The notes beneath the pieces are model-generated. The model was not told the origin of the DNA. It did not search any database and saw only the letters and a list, made by a program, of their open reading frames with translations. A stretch of DNA of 64,000 nt from JAMXLJ01 sp036558745 (GTDB taxonomy: Bacteria > Actinomycetota > Acidimicrobiia > IMCC26256 > JAMXLJ01), in contig DATBEZ010000081.1 of the NCBI GenBank assembly GCA_036558745.1, forward strand, positions 1-64,000, given 5' to 3'. The translations under genes were made by a program, and so were the position numbers. Below, one piece after another: positions 16,465 through 24,997 of this stretch (position 1 is the first letter of the stretch; every line of letters starts with the position of its first letter).

Positions 16465-18090
16465 ATGAGCGTCACGGCGTTGGACGGCACGACCCGCAGC
16501 GGCTTCGACCGGCGCTGGTGGACACTGCTGGTGCTCTGCCTGAGCCTCGTGATCATCACGCTCGACAACACGATCCTGAACGTCGCGATCCCGACCCTCG
16601 TGCGCGACCTCCACGCGTCGGACACCCAGCTGCAGTGGATCGTCGACAGCTACGTCCTCGTGTTCGCGGGACTCCTGTTGACCGCGGGGAGCCTGAGCGA
16701 CCGATTGGGTCGCAAGGGGGCGTTGACGGCGGGCCTCGTCGTGTTCGCGCTCGGTTCGATCGCGTCTGCGCTCGTCGACTCGCCCGACGGGCTCATCGTC
16801 ACGCGGGGCGTGATGGGACTGGGTGCCGCGTTCGTGTTCCCCTCGACGCTCTCGATCCTCACCAACGTGTTCACCGACCCCGCGGAGCGGACGAAGGCGA
16901 TCGCGATCTGGGCCGGCATGGCCGGTGTCGGCATCGCGCTCGGGCCCATCACCGGCGGCTGGTTGTTGCAGCACTTCTACTGGGGCTCGGTCTTCCTCGT
17001 GAACATCCCGATCGTCGTGCTCGCGCTCGTTGGTGGACGGTTGTTCGTCCCGACCTCGCGCGACCCGAACGCCGGACGTTCCGACCCGGTCGGTGCGTTG
17101 CTCTCGCTGGTCGGCCTGGTGGCGCTCGTCTTCGCCATCATCCAGGGACCGGACCGCGGGTGGACGAGCGCGGAGATCATCGGCGCGTTCGCGCTCGCGG
17201 CAGCGGCGCTGTTTGCATTCGTCGTCGTGGAGCGGCGACGGGTGCAGCCCATGCTCGATCTCGCGATCTTCCGCAATCCGCGCTTCACCGCCGCGAGCTT
17301 CGCGGTGACGGTCGTGTACTTCTGCCTGTTCGGCACGATCTTCGTGCTGACCCAGCACCTGCAATTCCTGCTCGGCTACAGCCCGTTCGCGGCCGGCATC
17401 CGGGTCCTGCCGTTCGCGCTGGTGCTCATGCCGGTGGCGAACCTCACGCCGCGGCTGGTGCAGCGACTCGGCGTGAAGGTGGTCATCACACTCGGTCTGC
17501 TCGTCATCGCCGCGTCGCTCCTGCTGCGCGCGACCGCCACCGTGCACACCGGTTACACGTTCCTCTTGTGGTGCAGCGTGCTCTTCGCGGCCGGAATGGG
17601 CCTCACGATCGCGCCGGCCACCGCGTCGATCATGGGCGCGGTCCCGAAGGAGAAGGCCGGTGTCGGCTCGGCCGTGAACGACACCACCCGCCAGGTCGGG
17701 GGCGCGCTCGGTGTCGCGCTCCTCGGCAGCTTCTTCGCCGCGGGCTATCACGCGCAGCTGTCGTCACGCGCGCCGCGCGGCCTCCCGGCCGGCGCGCTCG
17801 CGGCCAGCCGCTCGTCCGTCGGCGCCGCGCTCCAGACCGGCCATGCCGTCGGCGGACGCGCGGGCGCGCAGCTCGTCGACGCGGCGCGCCACGCGTTCAT
17901 CCACGGCGCCAACCTGACGTCCGCGATCGCGGCCGTGGTCGCGTTCGTCGGTGCCGCCGTCGTGCTGTGGGCCTTGCCGTCGCGGGCACCGTTCGTCGCC
18001 CTCGACGAGCCGGAACGGCTGGTCGACGTGACCCGGTTCGACGCCGCACCGGCGGTGGTCCTCGCCGACGCGGACGAGGAGGCGGTGTGA
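16465..18090 (+). CDS. MFS transporter, DHA2/EmrB-QacA family
   Basis: A 541-residue major facilitator with about 14 predicted membrane helices, the length and topology of the DHA2 drug:H+ antiporters. The first helix carries the family motif L-D-N-T-I-L-N-V-A-I-P (motif D1), the loop after helix 2 has G-S-L-S-D-R-L-G-R-K (motif A), and motif C is seen in G-I-A-L-G-P-I-T-G-G-W. GGGAGAG lies upstream of the ATG. Inner-membrane exporter of a hydrophobic compound, presumably induced through the divergent HxlR protein. It overlaps the thioesterase gene by GTGA. Confidence 0.93.
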   Translation: MSVTALDGTTRSGFDRRWWTLLVLCLSLVIITLDNTILNVAIPTLVRDLHASDTQLQWIVDSYVLVFAGLLLTAGSLSDRLGRKGALTAGLVVFALGSIASALVDSPDGLIVTRGVMGLGAAFVFPSTLSILTNVFTDPAERTKAIAIWAGMAGVGIALGPITGGWLLQHFYWGSVFLVNIPIVVLALVGGRLFVPTSRDPNAGRSDPVGALLSLVGLVALVFAIIQGPDRGWTSAEIIGAFALAAAALFAFVVVERRRVQPMLDLAIFRNPRFTAASFAVTVVYFCLFGTIFVLTQHLQFLLGYSPFAAGIRVLPFALVLMPVANLTPRLVQRLGVKVVITLGLLVIAASLLLRATATVHTGYTFLLWCSVLFAAGMGLTIAPATASIMGAVPKEKAGVGSAVNDTTRQVGGALGVALLGSFFAAGYHAQLSSRAPRGLPAGALAASRSSVGAALQTGHAVGGRAGAQLVDAARHAFIHGANLTSAIAAVVAFVGAAVVLWALPSRAPFVALDEPERLVDVTRFDAAPAVVLADADEEAV

Positions 18091-18599
18091 ACGGAAGCTC
18101 GACACGACCGGTGCAGGGAAACGGCGCCGTGCGCGCGCCGCACGTCGACTCGCCCCTGAGCGGTCTCGACGGCATGCGCGCGCTGCAGGTCGGGGCGGTC
18201 GGTCGTCCCGGTGTCGCGACGTTGCTCGGGATGACGATCGAAGCGGTCGACGAGGGCCGTGTCGTCTTCGGGCTCGAGGCGAGGCCGGACTTCGCCAACC
18301 CGCTCGGCACCGTGCACGGCGGCATCCTGTCGACGCTCCTCGACTCCGCGATGGGCTGCGCGGTGTACACGACGTTGCCGCCGCGTTGGAGCTACACGAC
18401 CGTCGACCTGACCGTGACGTTCGTGCGCGCCGCGCCGCTCGACGGCGGACGTCTCCGCGCCGAGGGGTCGGTGATCCATCGCGGGGGTCGCGTCGCGACG
18501 GCGGATGGTCGTCTCACCGATGCCGACGGCCGGCTGCTCGCGCACGCGGTCACCACGTGCATGGTGCTGCAGCCCGAGCGGGAGGAAGGTGGACGATGA
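18087..18599 (+). CDS. PaaI family hotdog thioesterase
   Basis: A 170-residue hotdog thioesterase of the PaaI type, expected to hydrolyse acyl-CoA (often aromatic) to free acid plus CoA. The active-site segment is N-P-L-G-T-V-H-G-G-I-L-S-T-L-L-D-S-A (around residues 70-87), with the Asp that activates water. GTG start overlaps the transporter stop (GTGA) and its own stop overlaps the GNAT start (ATGA). Together with the exporter it could release and expel a toxic aromatic acid, an inference from gene coupling. Confidence 0.88.
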   Translation: MNGSSTRPVQGNGAVRAPHVDSPLSGLDGMRALQVGAVGRPGVATLLGMTIEAVDEGRVVFGLEARPDFANPLGTVHGGILSTLLDSAMGCAVYTTLPPRWSYTTVDLTVTFVRAAPLDGGRLRAEGSVIHRGGRVATADGRLTDADGRLLAHAVTTCMVLQPEREEGGR

Positions 18600-19090
18600 G
18601 CGCCGATCTCGCGTTCCGTCCGGTCGATCCGCACGACCGCACGCCCATCGTCGCCGTGTTCGACGGGCTGAGCGAGCAGAGCCGTTACCTGCGGTACTTC
18701 GGGCCGAAGCCGCGGCTCTCGGACTCGGAGATCCGCTACTTCACCGAGGTCGACCACCACGATCACGAAGCCATCGTGGCGACGGCACGCGACGTCGCGG
18801 TCGGTGTCGCGCGCTACGTCCGCCGGCGCGAGGATCCCGCGTCGGCCGACGTCGCGGTCGAGGTCGTCGACGAGTGGCAGGGGAGAGGCGTGGGCTCCGC
18901 GCTGTTGCGGCGCATCGCCCGACGCGCTCGCGAGGAGGGCGTCTCGTCGCTCCACGGGACGGTGCTGAGCTCGAACCGCGCGATGCTCGCGACGATCGAC
19001 ACGCTGGCGGCACCGTGGCACACGACCTCGCGCGACGGCCCGGTGCTCGGCATCGAGATCGAGCTCGCGGGGACGCGTCGCGCTGCGTGA
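18596..19090 (+). CDS. GNAT family N-acetyltransferase
   Basis: A 164-residue GNAT protein. The acetyl-CoA pyrophosphate loop is W-Q-G-R-G-V-G-S-A-L-L near residue 100 (R/Q-x-x-G-x-G/A), preceded by strand V-A-V-E-V-V-D-E and followed by the helix R-R-I-A-R-R-A. The N-terminal part (R-Y-L-R-Y-F-G-P-K-P-R-L-S) resembles the acetyltransferase domain of Pat-type protein lysine acetyltransferases. Third gene of the MFS operon. Target unknown. Confidence 0.87.
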   Translation: MSADLAFRPVDPHDRTPIVAVFDGLSEQSRYLRYFGPKPRLSDSEIRYFTEVDHHDHEAIVATARDVAVGVARYVRRREDPASADVAVEVVDEWQGRGVGSALLRRIARRAREEGVSSLHGTVLSSNRAMLATIDTLAAPWHTTSRDGPVLGIEIELAGTRRAA

Positions 19091-19156
19091 GGCACTGTTG
19101 GGAGGGCGCCGCTCGCCACCAGTCGGGCTCGTCCCGCTCCGACTCCGGGGCGGCGC

Positions 19157-19194
19157 AAAACAACTTGGTCGCGATGCCGCCGCGAGGTCAGGAT
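19157..19194 (+). promoter_or_regulatory. Possible WhiB7-type promoter of the erm-like gene
   Basis: AAAA-C-AA (19157-19163) lies just before a -35 box TTGGTC (19165-19170); an 18-bp spacer leads to CAGGAT (19189-19194). A/T-rich sequence abutting the -35 box is the signature of WhiB7-activated promoters in mycobacteria, where erm(37) is a WhiB7 target. The -10 box is poor, as expected for an activator-dependent promoter. This is the only A-rich run in the neighbourhood. Confidence 0.4.
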
Positions 19195-19223
19195 GGACCG
19201 CGTGACGATCTGCATGGTGCGTC

Positions 19224-19766
19224 GTGCGCGCCGGAGGTCCGGCGTGGTGGGGGTGGCACGAGCTCGCTGACGGCGCGGCCCGTCGGCTCGTCGCGTCCGC
19301 GTGCATCCGGCCCGGAGATCTCGTCCTCGACATCGGGGCCGGCACGGGCGCATTGACCGCACCCCTGGTCGACGCCGGTGCACGCGTGGTCGCCATCGAG
19401 CTCCATCCTCGGCGCGTCCAAACCCTGCGCCGGCGGTTCCCCGAGCACGTCACGGTCGTGCGCGCCGATGCCGCGGACCTGCGGTTACCGCGCCGCCCGT
19501 ACCACGTCGTCGCGAACCCGCCCTTCGGCGTGTCCACCGCGCTCGTGCGCCGGCTCGTCGCGCCCGGCAGCCGGCTCGTGAGCGCCCATCTCGTGCTCCC
19601 CCGTCACGTCGCCCGCCGCTTCGAAGACGCCGGCGCACCCGGTGCCGGACGGTGGCGGCGGTGCTTCGACGCCGGCGTCGTCGACGAGGTGCCCCGCGCC
19701 GCGTTCCGTCCCCCACCGCGGGCCGACGCGCTCGTGCTGCGGCTCGCCCGCCGGCGCGACCGATAA
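19224..19766 (+). CDS. erm: rRNA adenine N6-methyltransferase, Erm(37)-like
   Basis: A 180-residue SAM-dependent methyltransferase of the KsgA/Erm family. Motif I is V-L-D-I-G-A-G-T-G-A-L-T-A near residue 34, motif II V-V-A-I-E-L-H-P-R-R, and the catalytic motif IV is N-P-P-F near residue 95. The C-terminal helical domain of ordinary Erm proteins (about 250-290 residues) is missing. This short form and the opening W-G-W-H resemble, from memory, Mycobacterium tuberculosis Erm(37), which methylates 23S rRNA A2057-A2059 and gives intrinsic macrolide resistance. Start is GTG 19224. Activity on rRNA is inferred, not shown. Confidence 0.82.
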   Translation: MRAGGPAWWGWHELADGAARRLVASACIRPGDLVLDIGAGTGALTAPLVDAGARVVAIELHPRRVQTLRRRFPEHVTVVRADAADLRLPRRPYHVVANPPFGVSTALVRRLVAPGSRLVSAHLVLPRHVARRFEDAGAPGAGRWRRCFDAGVVDEVPRAAFRPPPRADALVLRLARRRDR

Positions 19767-19874
19767 GTCGGGCGTGCACGTGTACCTGCCCCCGTTGACC
19801 GGCATGACCTTCTACCGCGAACCTTCTGGGACGTTGCCACCGCGTTTGCGTGCGATCGGAGAACCGGAGCAGCC

Positions 19875-20873
19875 ATGACGGCCAGCGTGACCAACCAGCG
19901 ACGCAGTGCGGACGCAGCGGCGCTCCGCCCGGCGGAGCCCTCTGGAGCGGGAGCGGAGGGAGCCTCGAGCATCCGGCTCAGCCCGGTCACGGAGACGATC
20001 GGCGCGGAGGTGGACGGCGTCGATCTCCGCGTGCCGCTCACCCCGGAAGCTGCGGCCGAGCTCCGCGACGCGCTCGCTCGTTTCAAGGTCCTCTTCTTCC
20101 GCGACCAGTCCATCACCGCGGAGCAGCAGATCGCGTTCGGACGGGTGTTCGGGGAGCTCACCCCGGCGCATCCGATCCACCCGGGCGATCCCGAGCACCC
20201 GGAGCTGTTCGTGGTCGACACCCGCGCGGCCAAGAAGCAGTTCGGGCACGGGACGGAGCGACCTCCGTTCGCGCCGCCGCGCATGACGGTCACCGGCTGG
20301 CACACCGACATCACGTTCGTCGCCAACCCCGCGCTCGCCTCCATCCTGCGTGGCGCGGTCGTCCCGCCCTACGGCGGCGACACGCTCTGGACCAACCTCG
20401 TCGCCGCGTACGAGGAGCTGTCGGAGCCGATCCGCGACCTCGTCGACCATCTGCAGGCCGTCCACAAGTGGCACGGGTACAACGGCGAGACGCGTGAGGG
20501 CTACGACACGAGTCAGCCGCCGCCCGCGGCGGTGCATCCGGTGGTGCGCGTCCATCCGGTCACCGGTGAGCGTGCCCTCTTCGTGAACCCGGGATTCACG
20601 AGCTACATCGTCGGGCTCACCGACCGCGAGAATCGGCGGATCCTCGATCTCCTGTTCGACCAGATCGCGCGTCCCGAGTTCACCGTGCGTTTCCGCTGGG
20701 AGCCCGACAGCATCGCGGTGTGGGACAACCGCGCGACCGCGCATCTCGGACCCGTCGACCTCGCGTCGAGCGATTTCGACCGTCGCGTGGAGCGGGTCAC
20801 GATCGCGGGTGACGTGCCCGTCGGGCCCGACGGCTTCACGTCGGTACAGCTGCGGGGAGAGCCCTTCGCCTGA
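19875..20873 (+). CDS. TauD/TfdA family alpha-ketoglutarate-dependent dioxygenase
   Basis: A 332-residue Fe(II)/2-oxoglutarate dioxygenase. The iron triad H-x-D...H is visible as H and D in G-W-H-T-D-I-T-F near residue 140 and the distal His in A-T-A-H-L-G-P near residue 295; the 2-oxoglutarate Arg follows in D-R-R-V-E-R. GGAGCAG precedes the ATG at 19875. The first 30 residues are alanine/glycine-rich, absent from TauD, and are encoded by a GC repeat also seen at 31651-31677. Substrate could be a sulfonate, phenoxyacid or other small acid. No operon partner is obvious; a small dimeric-barrel gene follows after 99 nt. Confidence 0.9.
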   Translation: MTASVTNQRRSADAAALRPAEPSGAGAEGASSIRLSPVTETIGAEVDGVDLRVPLTPEAAAELRDALARFKVLFFRDQSITAEQQIAFGRVFGELTPAHPIHPGDPEHPELFVVDTRAAKKQFGHGTERPPFAPPRMTVTGWHTDITFVANPALASILRGAVVPPYGGDTLWTNLVAAYEELSEPIRDLVDHLQAVHKWHGYNGETREGYDTSQPPPAAVHPVVRVHPVTGERALFVNPGFTSYIVGLTDRENRRILDLLFDQIARPEFTVRFRWEPDSIAVWDNRATAHLGPVDLASSDFDRRVERVTIAGDVPVGPDGFTSVQLRGEPFA

Positions 20874-20972
20874 TCACCCGTGGCGGCCCTGGACCGCCGC
20901 CCGCCCGTCTGGAACGCTGGGCGGGCCGTGCGGGTGGCGCGGCACGGGCGTTCACCGGCGAGGAGGGTGGTC

Positions 20973-21263
20973 GTGAAGTTCGTCCAGATCATGGAGTTCC
21001 AGACCTCGCGCACCGACGAGATGGACGCGCTCGAGGCGGAGTGGCGGAAGGCGACCGAGGGCAAGCGCACGTTGTCACGCGAGCTCAAGGCGCAGGACCG
21101 CGACCGTCCGGGGACCTACGTGCTCATCGCGGAGTTCCCGTCGTACGAGGCCGCGATGCGCAACAACGATCTCCCGGAGACCCAGCGCATCGCCGAGCAG
21201 ATGTCGAAGCTCGCCGAGGGTGGCATCACTTTCCGGAACCTCGACATCCTCGACGAGCACTAG
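20973..21263 (+). CDS. Small dimeric alpha/beta-barrel-like protein
   Basis: A 96-residue protein: strand K-F-V-Q-I-M-E-F, helix D-E-M-D-A-L-E-A-E-W-R-K-A-T, strand Y-V-L-I-A-E-F, helix S-Y-E-A-A-M-R-N-N, then P-E-T-Q-R-I-A-E-Q-M. This is the ferredoxin-like split typical of dimeric alpha/beta barrels (ABM/DUF1330-like). GTG 20973 has AGGAGGG (20961-20967) upstream; an upstream frame to 20880 is unlikely. Function unknown; such proteins range from monooxygenases to simple binders. Confidence 0.75.
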   Translation: MKFVQIMEFQTSRTDEMDALEAEWRKATEGKRTLSRELKAQDRDRPGTYVLIAEFPSYEAAMRNNDLPETQRIAEQMSKLAEGGITFRNLDILDEH

Positions 21264-21276
21264 CGCGGGAGGCGTC

Positions 21277-21318
21277 GATGCGGCACCCGGCAGCCGCATT
21301 CCGGTTCCTGAGTGCCGC
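21277..21318. repeat. Hairpin element with GATGCGGCAC end, copy 1
   Basis: GATGCGGCAC (21277-21286) can pair with GTGCCGC (21312-21318) or, internally, ATGCGGC (21278-21284) with GCCGCAT (21293-21299). The right end reads GTGCCGCTCC instead of GTGCCGCATC, so this looks like a decayed copy of the elements at 29312-29355 and 59903-59945. It lies between the small barrel gene and the amidohydrolase. Confidence 0.5.
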
Positions 21319-21335
21319 TCCCGTGTGATGACGCC

Positions 21336-22904
21336 GTGACCGGTGCGACGGTGTTCTCGGGCGGGCCGATCCTGACCATGGACGATGCGCCCGGCGCGTC
21401 GGCGACGGCGGAGGTCGTGGTCGTCCACGACGACCGGATCGTCGCGGTCGGGGGTGACGACCTCGCGGCGCGGTATCCGTCGGCAGCGCGCGTGAACCTC
21501 GCGGGGCGCACGCTGCTCCCCGGCTTCATCGACGCGCACAACCACCTCTGCATCGCCGCGCTCCACCCGCGCTTCGCCGATCTGTCCGCGGTGACGTCGA
21601 TGCCGGAGCTCGTCGACGCGCTCGCGGTGCAGGCCCGGCGCGAGCCGGAGGCGGAGTGGATCCGGGGCGTCGGTTGGAACGAGGAGCGGTGCGGGTTCAC
21701 ACCGACGCGTGAGAAGCTCGACGCGATCGGCTTCGAGCGCCCCGTCGTCGTCGTGCACTACACGTACCACCAGGCGGTCGTGTGCACGCGGGGGCTCGAC
21801 GCGTTGGGCCTCGGTGCATCGACGCCCGATCCGCCCGGGGGCGAGATCGAGCGGGACGCCGCGGGCCGCCCGACCGGGAAGCTCCTGGAACGCGCGTGGA
21901 GCATCGCCCAGGCTGCGTCGCTGCGCTCGTTCACCGATCCCGACCGCTGGGGCGACCACATCGCGGCCCGGGCGCGTGCATTGCACCGCGACGGCATCAC
22001 CGCGGTGCACGACGCGGCGTGCCCGCCGGAGGCCGCCGCGGTGTACCGCGCGCTGGCCCGATCCGGTGAGCTCCCGATCTCGATTCTCGCCATGCCCCAC
22101 CCGCTCGCCATCCTCGACGAGCCCGGCACCGCGGTCCTCGACGGCGCGCCGACCGGTGAGGGCGACGAGTGGATGCGGGTGGGTCCCTTGAAGCTCTTCG
22201 CCGACGGGGGCGTGCTGCCCGCGGTCGACGTCCACTACGACGGTCAGCCGGTGCGCTTCGGCACGGTGCTGCCCGGACTCGCCGACGGTGCGCGCCGCGC
22301 GGTCGAGCGCGGCTTCCGTGTCGCCGTTCACGCGATCGGCAACGCGGGTCTCGACGCCGCGCTCGACGCCTGCGCGGCCGCGTACGACGGCGCGCCGGAC
22401 GGTGACGCGCGCATCCGTGTCGAGCACGCCATGCTCGCGTCGTTCGACCAGGCCCGGCGGCTCGCGACGCTGGGTGGCGTCGCGGTCGTGCAGCCGGGCT
22501 TCGTCGACCACGTCGGCCGGTCGCTCGGCGGGTTCGAGCCCGACGACGCCACGTGGCTGCCGTTCGCGACGCTGCGGCGTGCCGGTGCTCCCATCGCCGC
22601 CTCGTCCGACGATCCGTGCGCGTTCCACGAGCCGTGCCGCACGTCCGCGTTCGGCGCCGCGCGCCGGACGGCGACGGGCGCTCCCGTGGTTCCCGCCGAG
22701 TCGGTGCCCTACGTCGACTGGTTGCGCGCGTACACGGCGGGCGCTGCGTACGCCGGTGGGCAGGAGGACGAACGCGGTCGTCTGCGACCCGGGTTGCGCG
22801 CCGACCTGGTGATGCTCGACGGCGCGCTCGACGAGCACGATCCGCCCGTCGTCGAGGAGACCTGGGTCGCAGGCACGCGCGTGTTCGCTCGCGACTCGGA
22901 TTGA
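21336..22904 (+). CDS. YtcJ-like metal-dependent amidohydrolase
   Basis: A 522-residue amidohydrolase of the YtcJ/NfdA branch, TIM barrel with flanking beta-sandwich. Metal-binding motifs are D-A-H-N-H near residue 68, the carboxylated-Lys region, V-A-V-H-A-I-G-N-A near residue 330, and the barrel-end Asp in S-S-D-D-P near residue 425; the C-terminus has the conserved G-x-L-R-P-G-L-R-A-D-L-V-M-L-D. GTG 21336 is chosen because residues from V-T-G-A-T-V-F begin the sandwich; upstream sequence belongs to a hairpin. Likely hydrolyses an exocyclic amide or carbamate; substrate unknown. Confidence 0.88.
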   Translation: MTGATVFSGGPILTMDDAPGASATAEVVVVHDDRIVAVGGDDLAARYPSAARVNLAGRTLLPGFIDAHNHLCIAALHPRFADLSAVTSMPELVDALAVQARREPEAEWIRGVGWNEERCGFTPTREKLDAIGFERPVVVVHYTYHQAVVCTRGLDALGLGASTPDPPGGEIERDAAGRPTGKLLERAWSIAQAASLRSFTDPDRWGDHIAARARALHRDGITAVHDAACPPEAAAVYRALARSGELPISILAMPHPLAILDEPGTAVLDGAPTGEGDEWMRVGPLKLFADGGVLPAVDVHYDGQPVRFGTVLPGLADGARRAVERGFRVAVHAIGNAGLDAALDACAAAYDGAPDGDARIRVEHAMLASFDQARRLATLGGVAVVQPGFVDHVGRSLGGFEPDDATWLPFATLRRAGAPIAASSDDPCAFHEPCRTSAFGAARRTATGAPVVPAESVPYVDWLRAYTAGAAYAGGQEDERGRLRPGLRADLVMLDGALDEHDPPVVEETWVAGTRVFARDSD

Positions 22905-22925
22905 ACGAGCCGCACGCCGAGACGT

Positions 22926-23651
22926 TCAGCTCGTCGGACCGAACCGCTCGACCCGTATCCGTTCCGCCGGAATGCCGACTGTGAGGAGGAGATCGCTCGC
23001 GGCGTCGCAGAAGCCGGGTGATCCGCAGACGTACACGGTCGCGTCCGGCAACAGGGCGGGTGCGAGGTCGTCGGTCGTGAGCCGGCCGGCCGGGCGCGCG
23101 AAGCCGGGGGGCGTGGCGCGCGTGTACACGATCGTCGTCTCCGGTCCCGGGAGCTCGTCCGCGTAGTAGAGATCCTCGGGCGAGCGGGCGGAGACGACCA
23201 GCCGCACGAGATCGCTGTGCCCGGTCTGGCGCGCCTGGCGCAGCATCGCCATGAGCGGCACGACGCCCGAGCCGCCACCGACGAGCACCGCGGGCGCGTC
23301 GCCGGGCCAGACGAACCAGCCGCCGATCGGGCCGCGAACCTCGAGCTCGTCGCCCGGCACCACGACGTCGTGCAGGAACGTCGACACCTCGCCGTCCTCG
23401 AACCGTTCGACCGTCAGCTCGATCTCCTTCGAGCCGTCGGGCGGTGACGCGACCGAGTACGAGCGTGACGCGGTGTAGCCGTCGGGTGCGGTGAGCCGCA
23501 CGACGTAGTGCTGTCCGGCGAGATGCGTCGCCGGATGACCGAGCACGAGACGGAAGGTCTTCGCGGTCGGTGTCTCGTCGCGTACATCCATGACGACCGC
23601 GGTCTCCCACGGGGTGCGGGTCGGGGCGACGCTCGACGTCGGACCGGTCAC
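22926..23651 (-). CDS. Ferredoxin-reductase-like FAD/NAD(P) oxidoreductase
   Basis: A 241-residue flavoprotein with the ferredoxin-NADP reductase fold but no iron-sulfur domain. The FAD motif is R-S-Y-S-V-A near residue 68, the NAD(P) glycine loop is G-G-G-S-G-V-V-P-L near residue 128, and the C-terminal region has Y-V-C-G-S-P-G-F-C. GTG at 23651 follows a TGAGG sequence, 7 nt after the stop of the molybdopterin gene. It most likely passes electrons between NAD(P)H and the neighbouring molybdoenzyme. Confidence 0.87.
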   Translation of the reverse strand: MTGPTSSVAPTRTPWETAVVMDVRDETPTAKTFRLVLGHPATHLAGQHYVVRLTAPDGYTASRSYSVASPPDGSKEIELTVERFEDGEVSTFLHDVVVPGDELEVRGPIGGWFVWPGDAPAVLVGGGSGVVPLMAMLRQARQTGHSDLVRLVVSARSPEDLYYADELPGPETTIVYTRATPPGFARPAGRLTTDDLAPALLPDATVYVCGSPGFCDAASDLLLTVGIPAERIRVERFGPTS

Positions 23652-23658
23652 GCCGGCC

Positions 23659-24270
23659 TCAGTCGCCCTGGTACCGCTGCTCGAGCCAGGGGTCGCCGCG
23701 GTCGTGATAGCCGTTGCGTTCCCAGAACCCGGGCTCGTCGTGGTCGAGCAGCGAGAGACCGGCCACCCACTTCGCGCTCTTCCAGAAGTAGAGGTGGGGG
23801 ACGAGCAGCCGTGCGGGTCCGCCGTGCTCGACCGGTAACGGCTGCCCTTCGTACTCCCACACGACCCACGCCTTGCCGCCGGTGACGTCCGCGAGGGGCA
23901 GGTTCGTCGTGTAGCCGGTGTGCGACACGGCCATGACGTGCGTCGCGGACGGGAGCGGCGACGCGGCCTCGAGCAGCGTGTCGACGGATACGCCGGCGAA
24001 GTGCACGCCGAGCTTCGACCACGTCGTGACGCAGTGGATGTCGCCTTCGAAGGTCGAGCCCGGGAGCGCGTGGATCTCGTCCCACGACCAGGTGACCGGT
24101 CGTTGCACCTCACCGTCGATGGTGAACGTCCACGTGTCGGTGGAGAGCTTCGGCGTCACCTCGGCCGTGAGCACGGGCCACTTGTTGCCGGTGTCGTACT
24201 GACCGGGTGGCAGTCGCGGATCGCGTGGACCACGCCGGCGACCCAGGAAGCCTCGCGTCGTACCCGCCAT
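23659..24270 (-). CDS. Sulfite-oxidase-like molybdopterin oxidoreductase
   Basis: A 203-residue protein consisting of only the molybdopterin domain of the sulfite oxidase/YedY family. The Mo-ligating cysteine is in G-D-I-H-C-V-T-T-W-S near residue 82; the G-Y-T-T-N and pterin-binding H-G-G-P-A-R-L-L-V-P-H segments are present. There is no Tat signal, so unlike YedY it is probably cytosolic. GAGGGAG precedes the ATG at 24270. It is followed after 7 nt by the flavin reductase, which is the usual partner for this short actinobacterial form. Substrate may be a sulfoxide or sulfite-like compound. Confidence 0.9.
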   Translation of the reverse strand: MAGTTRGFLGRRRGPRDPRLPPGQYDTGNKWPVLTAEVTPKLSTDTWTFTIDGEVQRPVTWSWDEIHALPGSTFEGDIHCVTTWSKLGVHFAGVSVDTLLEAASPLPSATHVMAVSHTGYTTNLPLADVTGGKAWVVWEYEGQPLPVEHGGPARLLVPHLYFWKSAKWVAGLSLLDHDEPGFWERNGYHDRGDPWLEQRYQGD

Positions 24271-24318
24271 GGCCGCTCCCTCTCTCGATCCGCAGCGACA
24301 CGACCATTGCAGCACGGA

Positions 24319-24336
24319 CACGGCGCGTGTGCCGTG
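24319..24336 (-). terminator. Possible hairpin after cupredoxin gene
   Basis: CACGGC (24319-24324), loop GCGTGT, GCCGTG (24331-24336) forms a short GC stem between the cupredoxin stop and the molybdoprotein start. It may attenuate read-through or be chance in this GC-rich DNA. Confidence 0.3.
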
Positions 24337-24376
24337 GTGCCGTCAGCGCCGGGTCACCTGCGGACGGGAGGGCTGG

Positions 24377-24997
24377 TCAGGTCAGGGTCAACGGCACCCA
24401 CATGCCCTGGAGGTAGTGGCCGGGGAGGTTGCACAGCAGCACGTAGCGACCGGCCGGGAGCGTCAGCGTGTTCGACTTCGTCTTCCCCGGCGAGATGTCC
24501 TCGACCTCGCCCATGTCCTTGTCGCCCTGGCCGTCCTCGACCGCCTTCGCGTTCGGGGTGTCGATCGGCAGCCGGTTCGGCGGATTGTCGGTCTTCATCA
24601 CGACGAGCTCATGACTGACCGTGCCCGCGTTGGTCGACGTGAACGTGATACGGCCGTGCGGCACGGTCGTGTGATCCGCGGTGATGTGGAACTCGAGCTC
24701 CGTCACCTGCACGACGGGATTCGCGCTCGTCGTCTGCGCGACGTTCGCAGCGGCCGGCCCCGGTGCGCGTGAAAGCGCGGCCTCGGCGTGTTCGAGCCGG
24801 GTGCTCGAACGTTCCGCACTGTCCTGCGCGTCGACCGACGCCCACGTGGCCACGATCGCGAACACGACCGCGACGACCGCGAGCGTCGCGCTGAAGACCG
24901 AGAACGCGTCGCGTCGCGCTCGTCGATGCCGTTCGGCAGCCGTGAGCTCCGCGGGCTCGGGAGCGCCGCTCGCCGTGTGCTCGTCGCGCGCGGTCAT
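24377..24997 (-). CDS. Membrane-anchored cupredoxin
   Basis: A 206-residue protein with a cytoplasmic N-terminus (1-35), one membrane helix (F-S-A-T-L-A-V-V-A-V-V-F-A-I-V-A), a short coiled-coil, and a C-terminal cupredoxin domain (about 95-206). Type-1 copper ligands are visible: His in V-S-H-E-L-V-V, and Cys, His and Met in C-N-L-P-G-H-Y-L-Q-G-M. It should carry electrons or copper on the outer face of the membrane. The ATG overlaps the stop of a tiny upstream ORF with a strong ribosome-binding site. Downstream lie the molybdoprotein and flavin reductase on the same strand. Confidence 0.87.
   Translation of the reverse strand: MTARDEHTASGAPEPAELTAAERHRRARRDAFSVFSATLAVVAVVFAIVATWASVDAQDSAERSSTRLEHAEAALSRAPGPAAANVAQTTSANPVVQVTELEFHITADHTTVPHGRITFTSTNAGTVSHELVVMKTDNPPNRLPIDTPNAKAVEDGQGDKDMGEVEDISPGKTKSNTLTLPAGRYVLLCNLPGHYLQGMWVPLTLT

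Noticed and set aside
19214..19270. 18-codon Arg-rich frame overlapping the erm-like start, as a macrolide attenuator
   Set aside because: It has no ribosome site and overlaps the methyltransferase coding sequence out of frame; Arg-rich short frames are frequent in this GC content, and no alternative stem-loops typical of erm leaders were seen.
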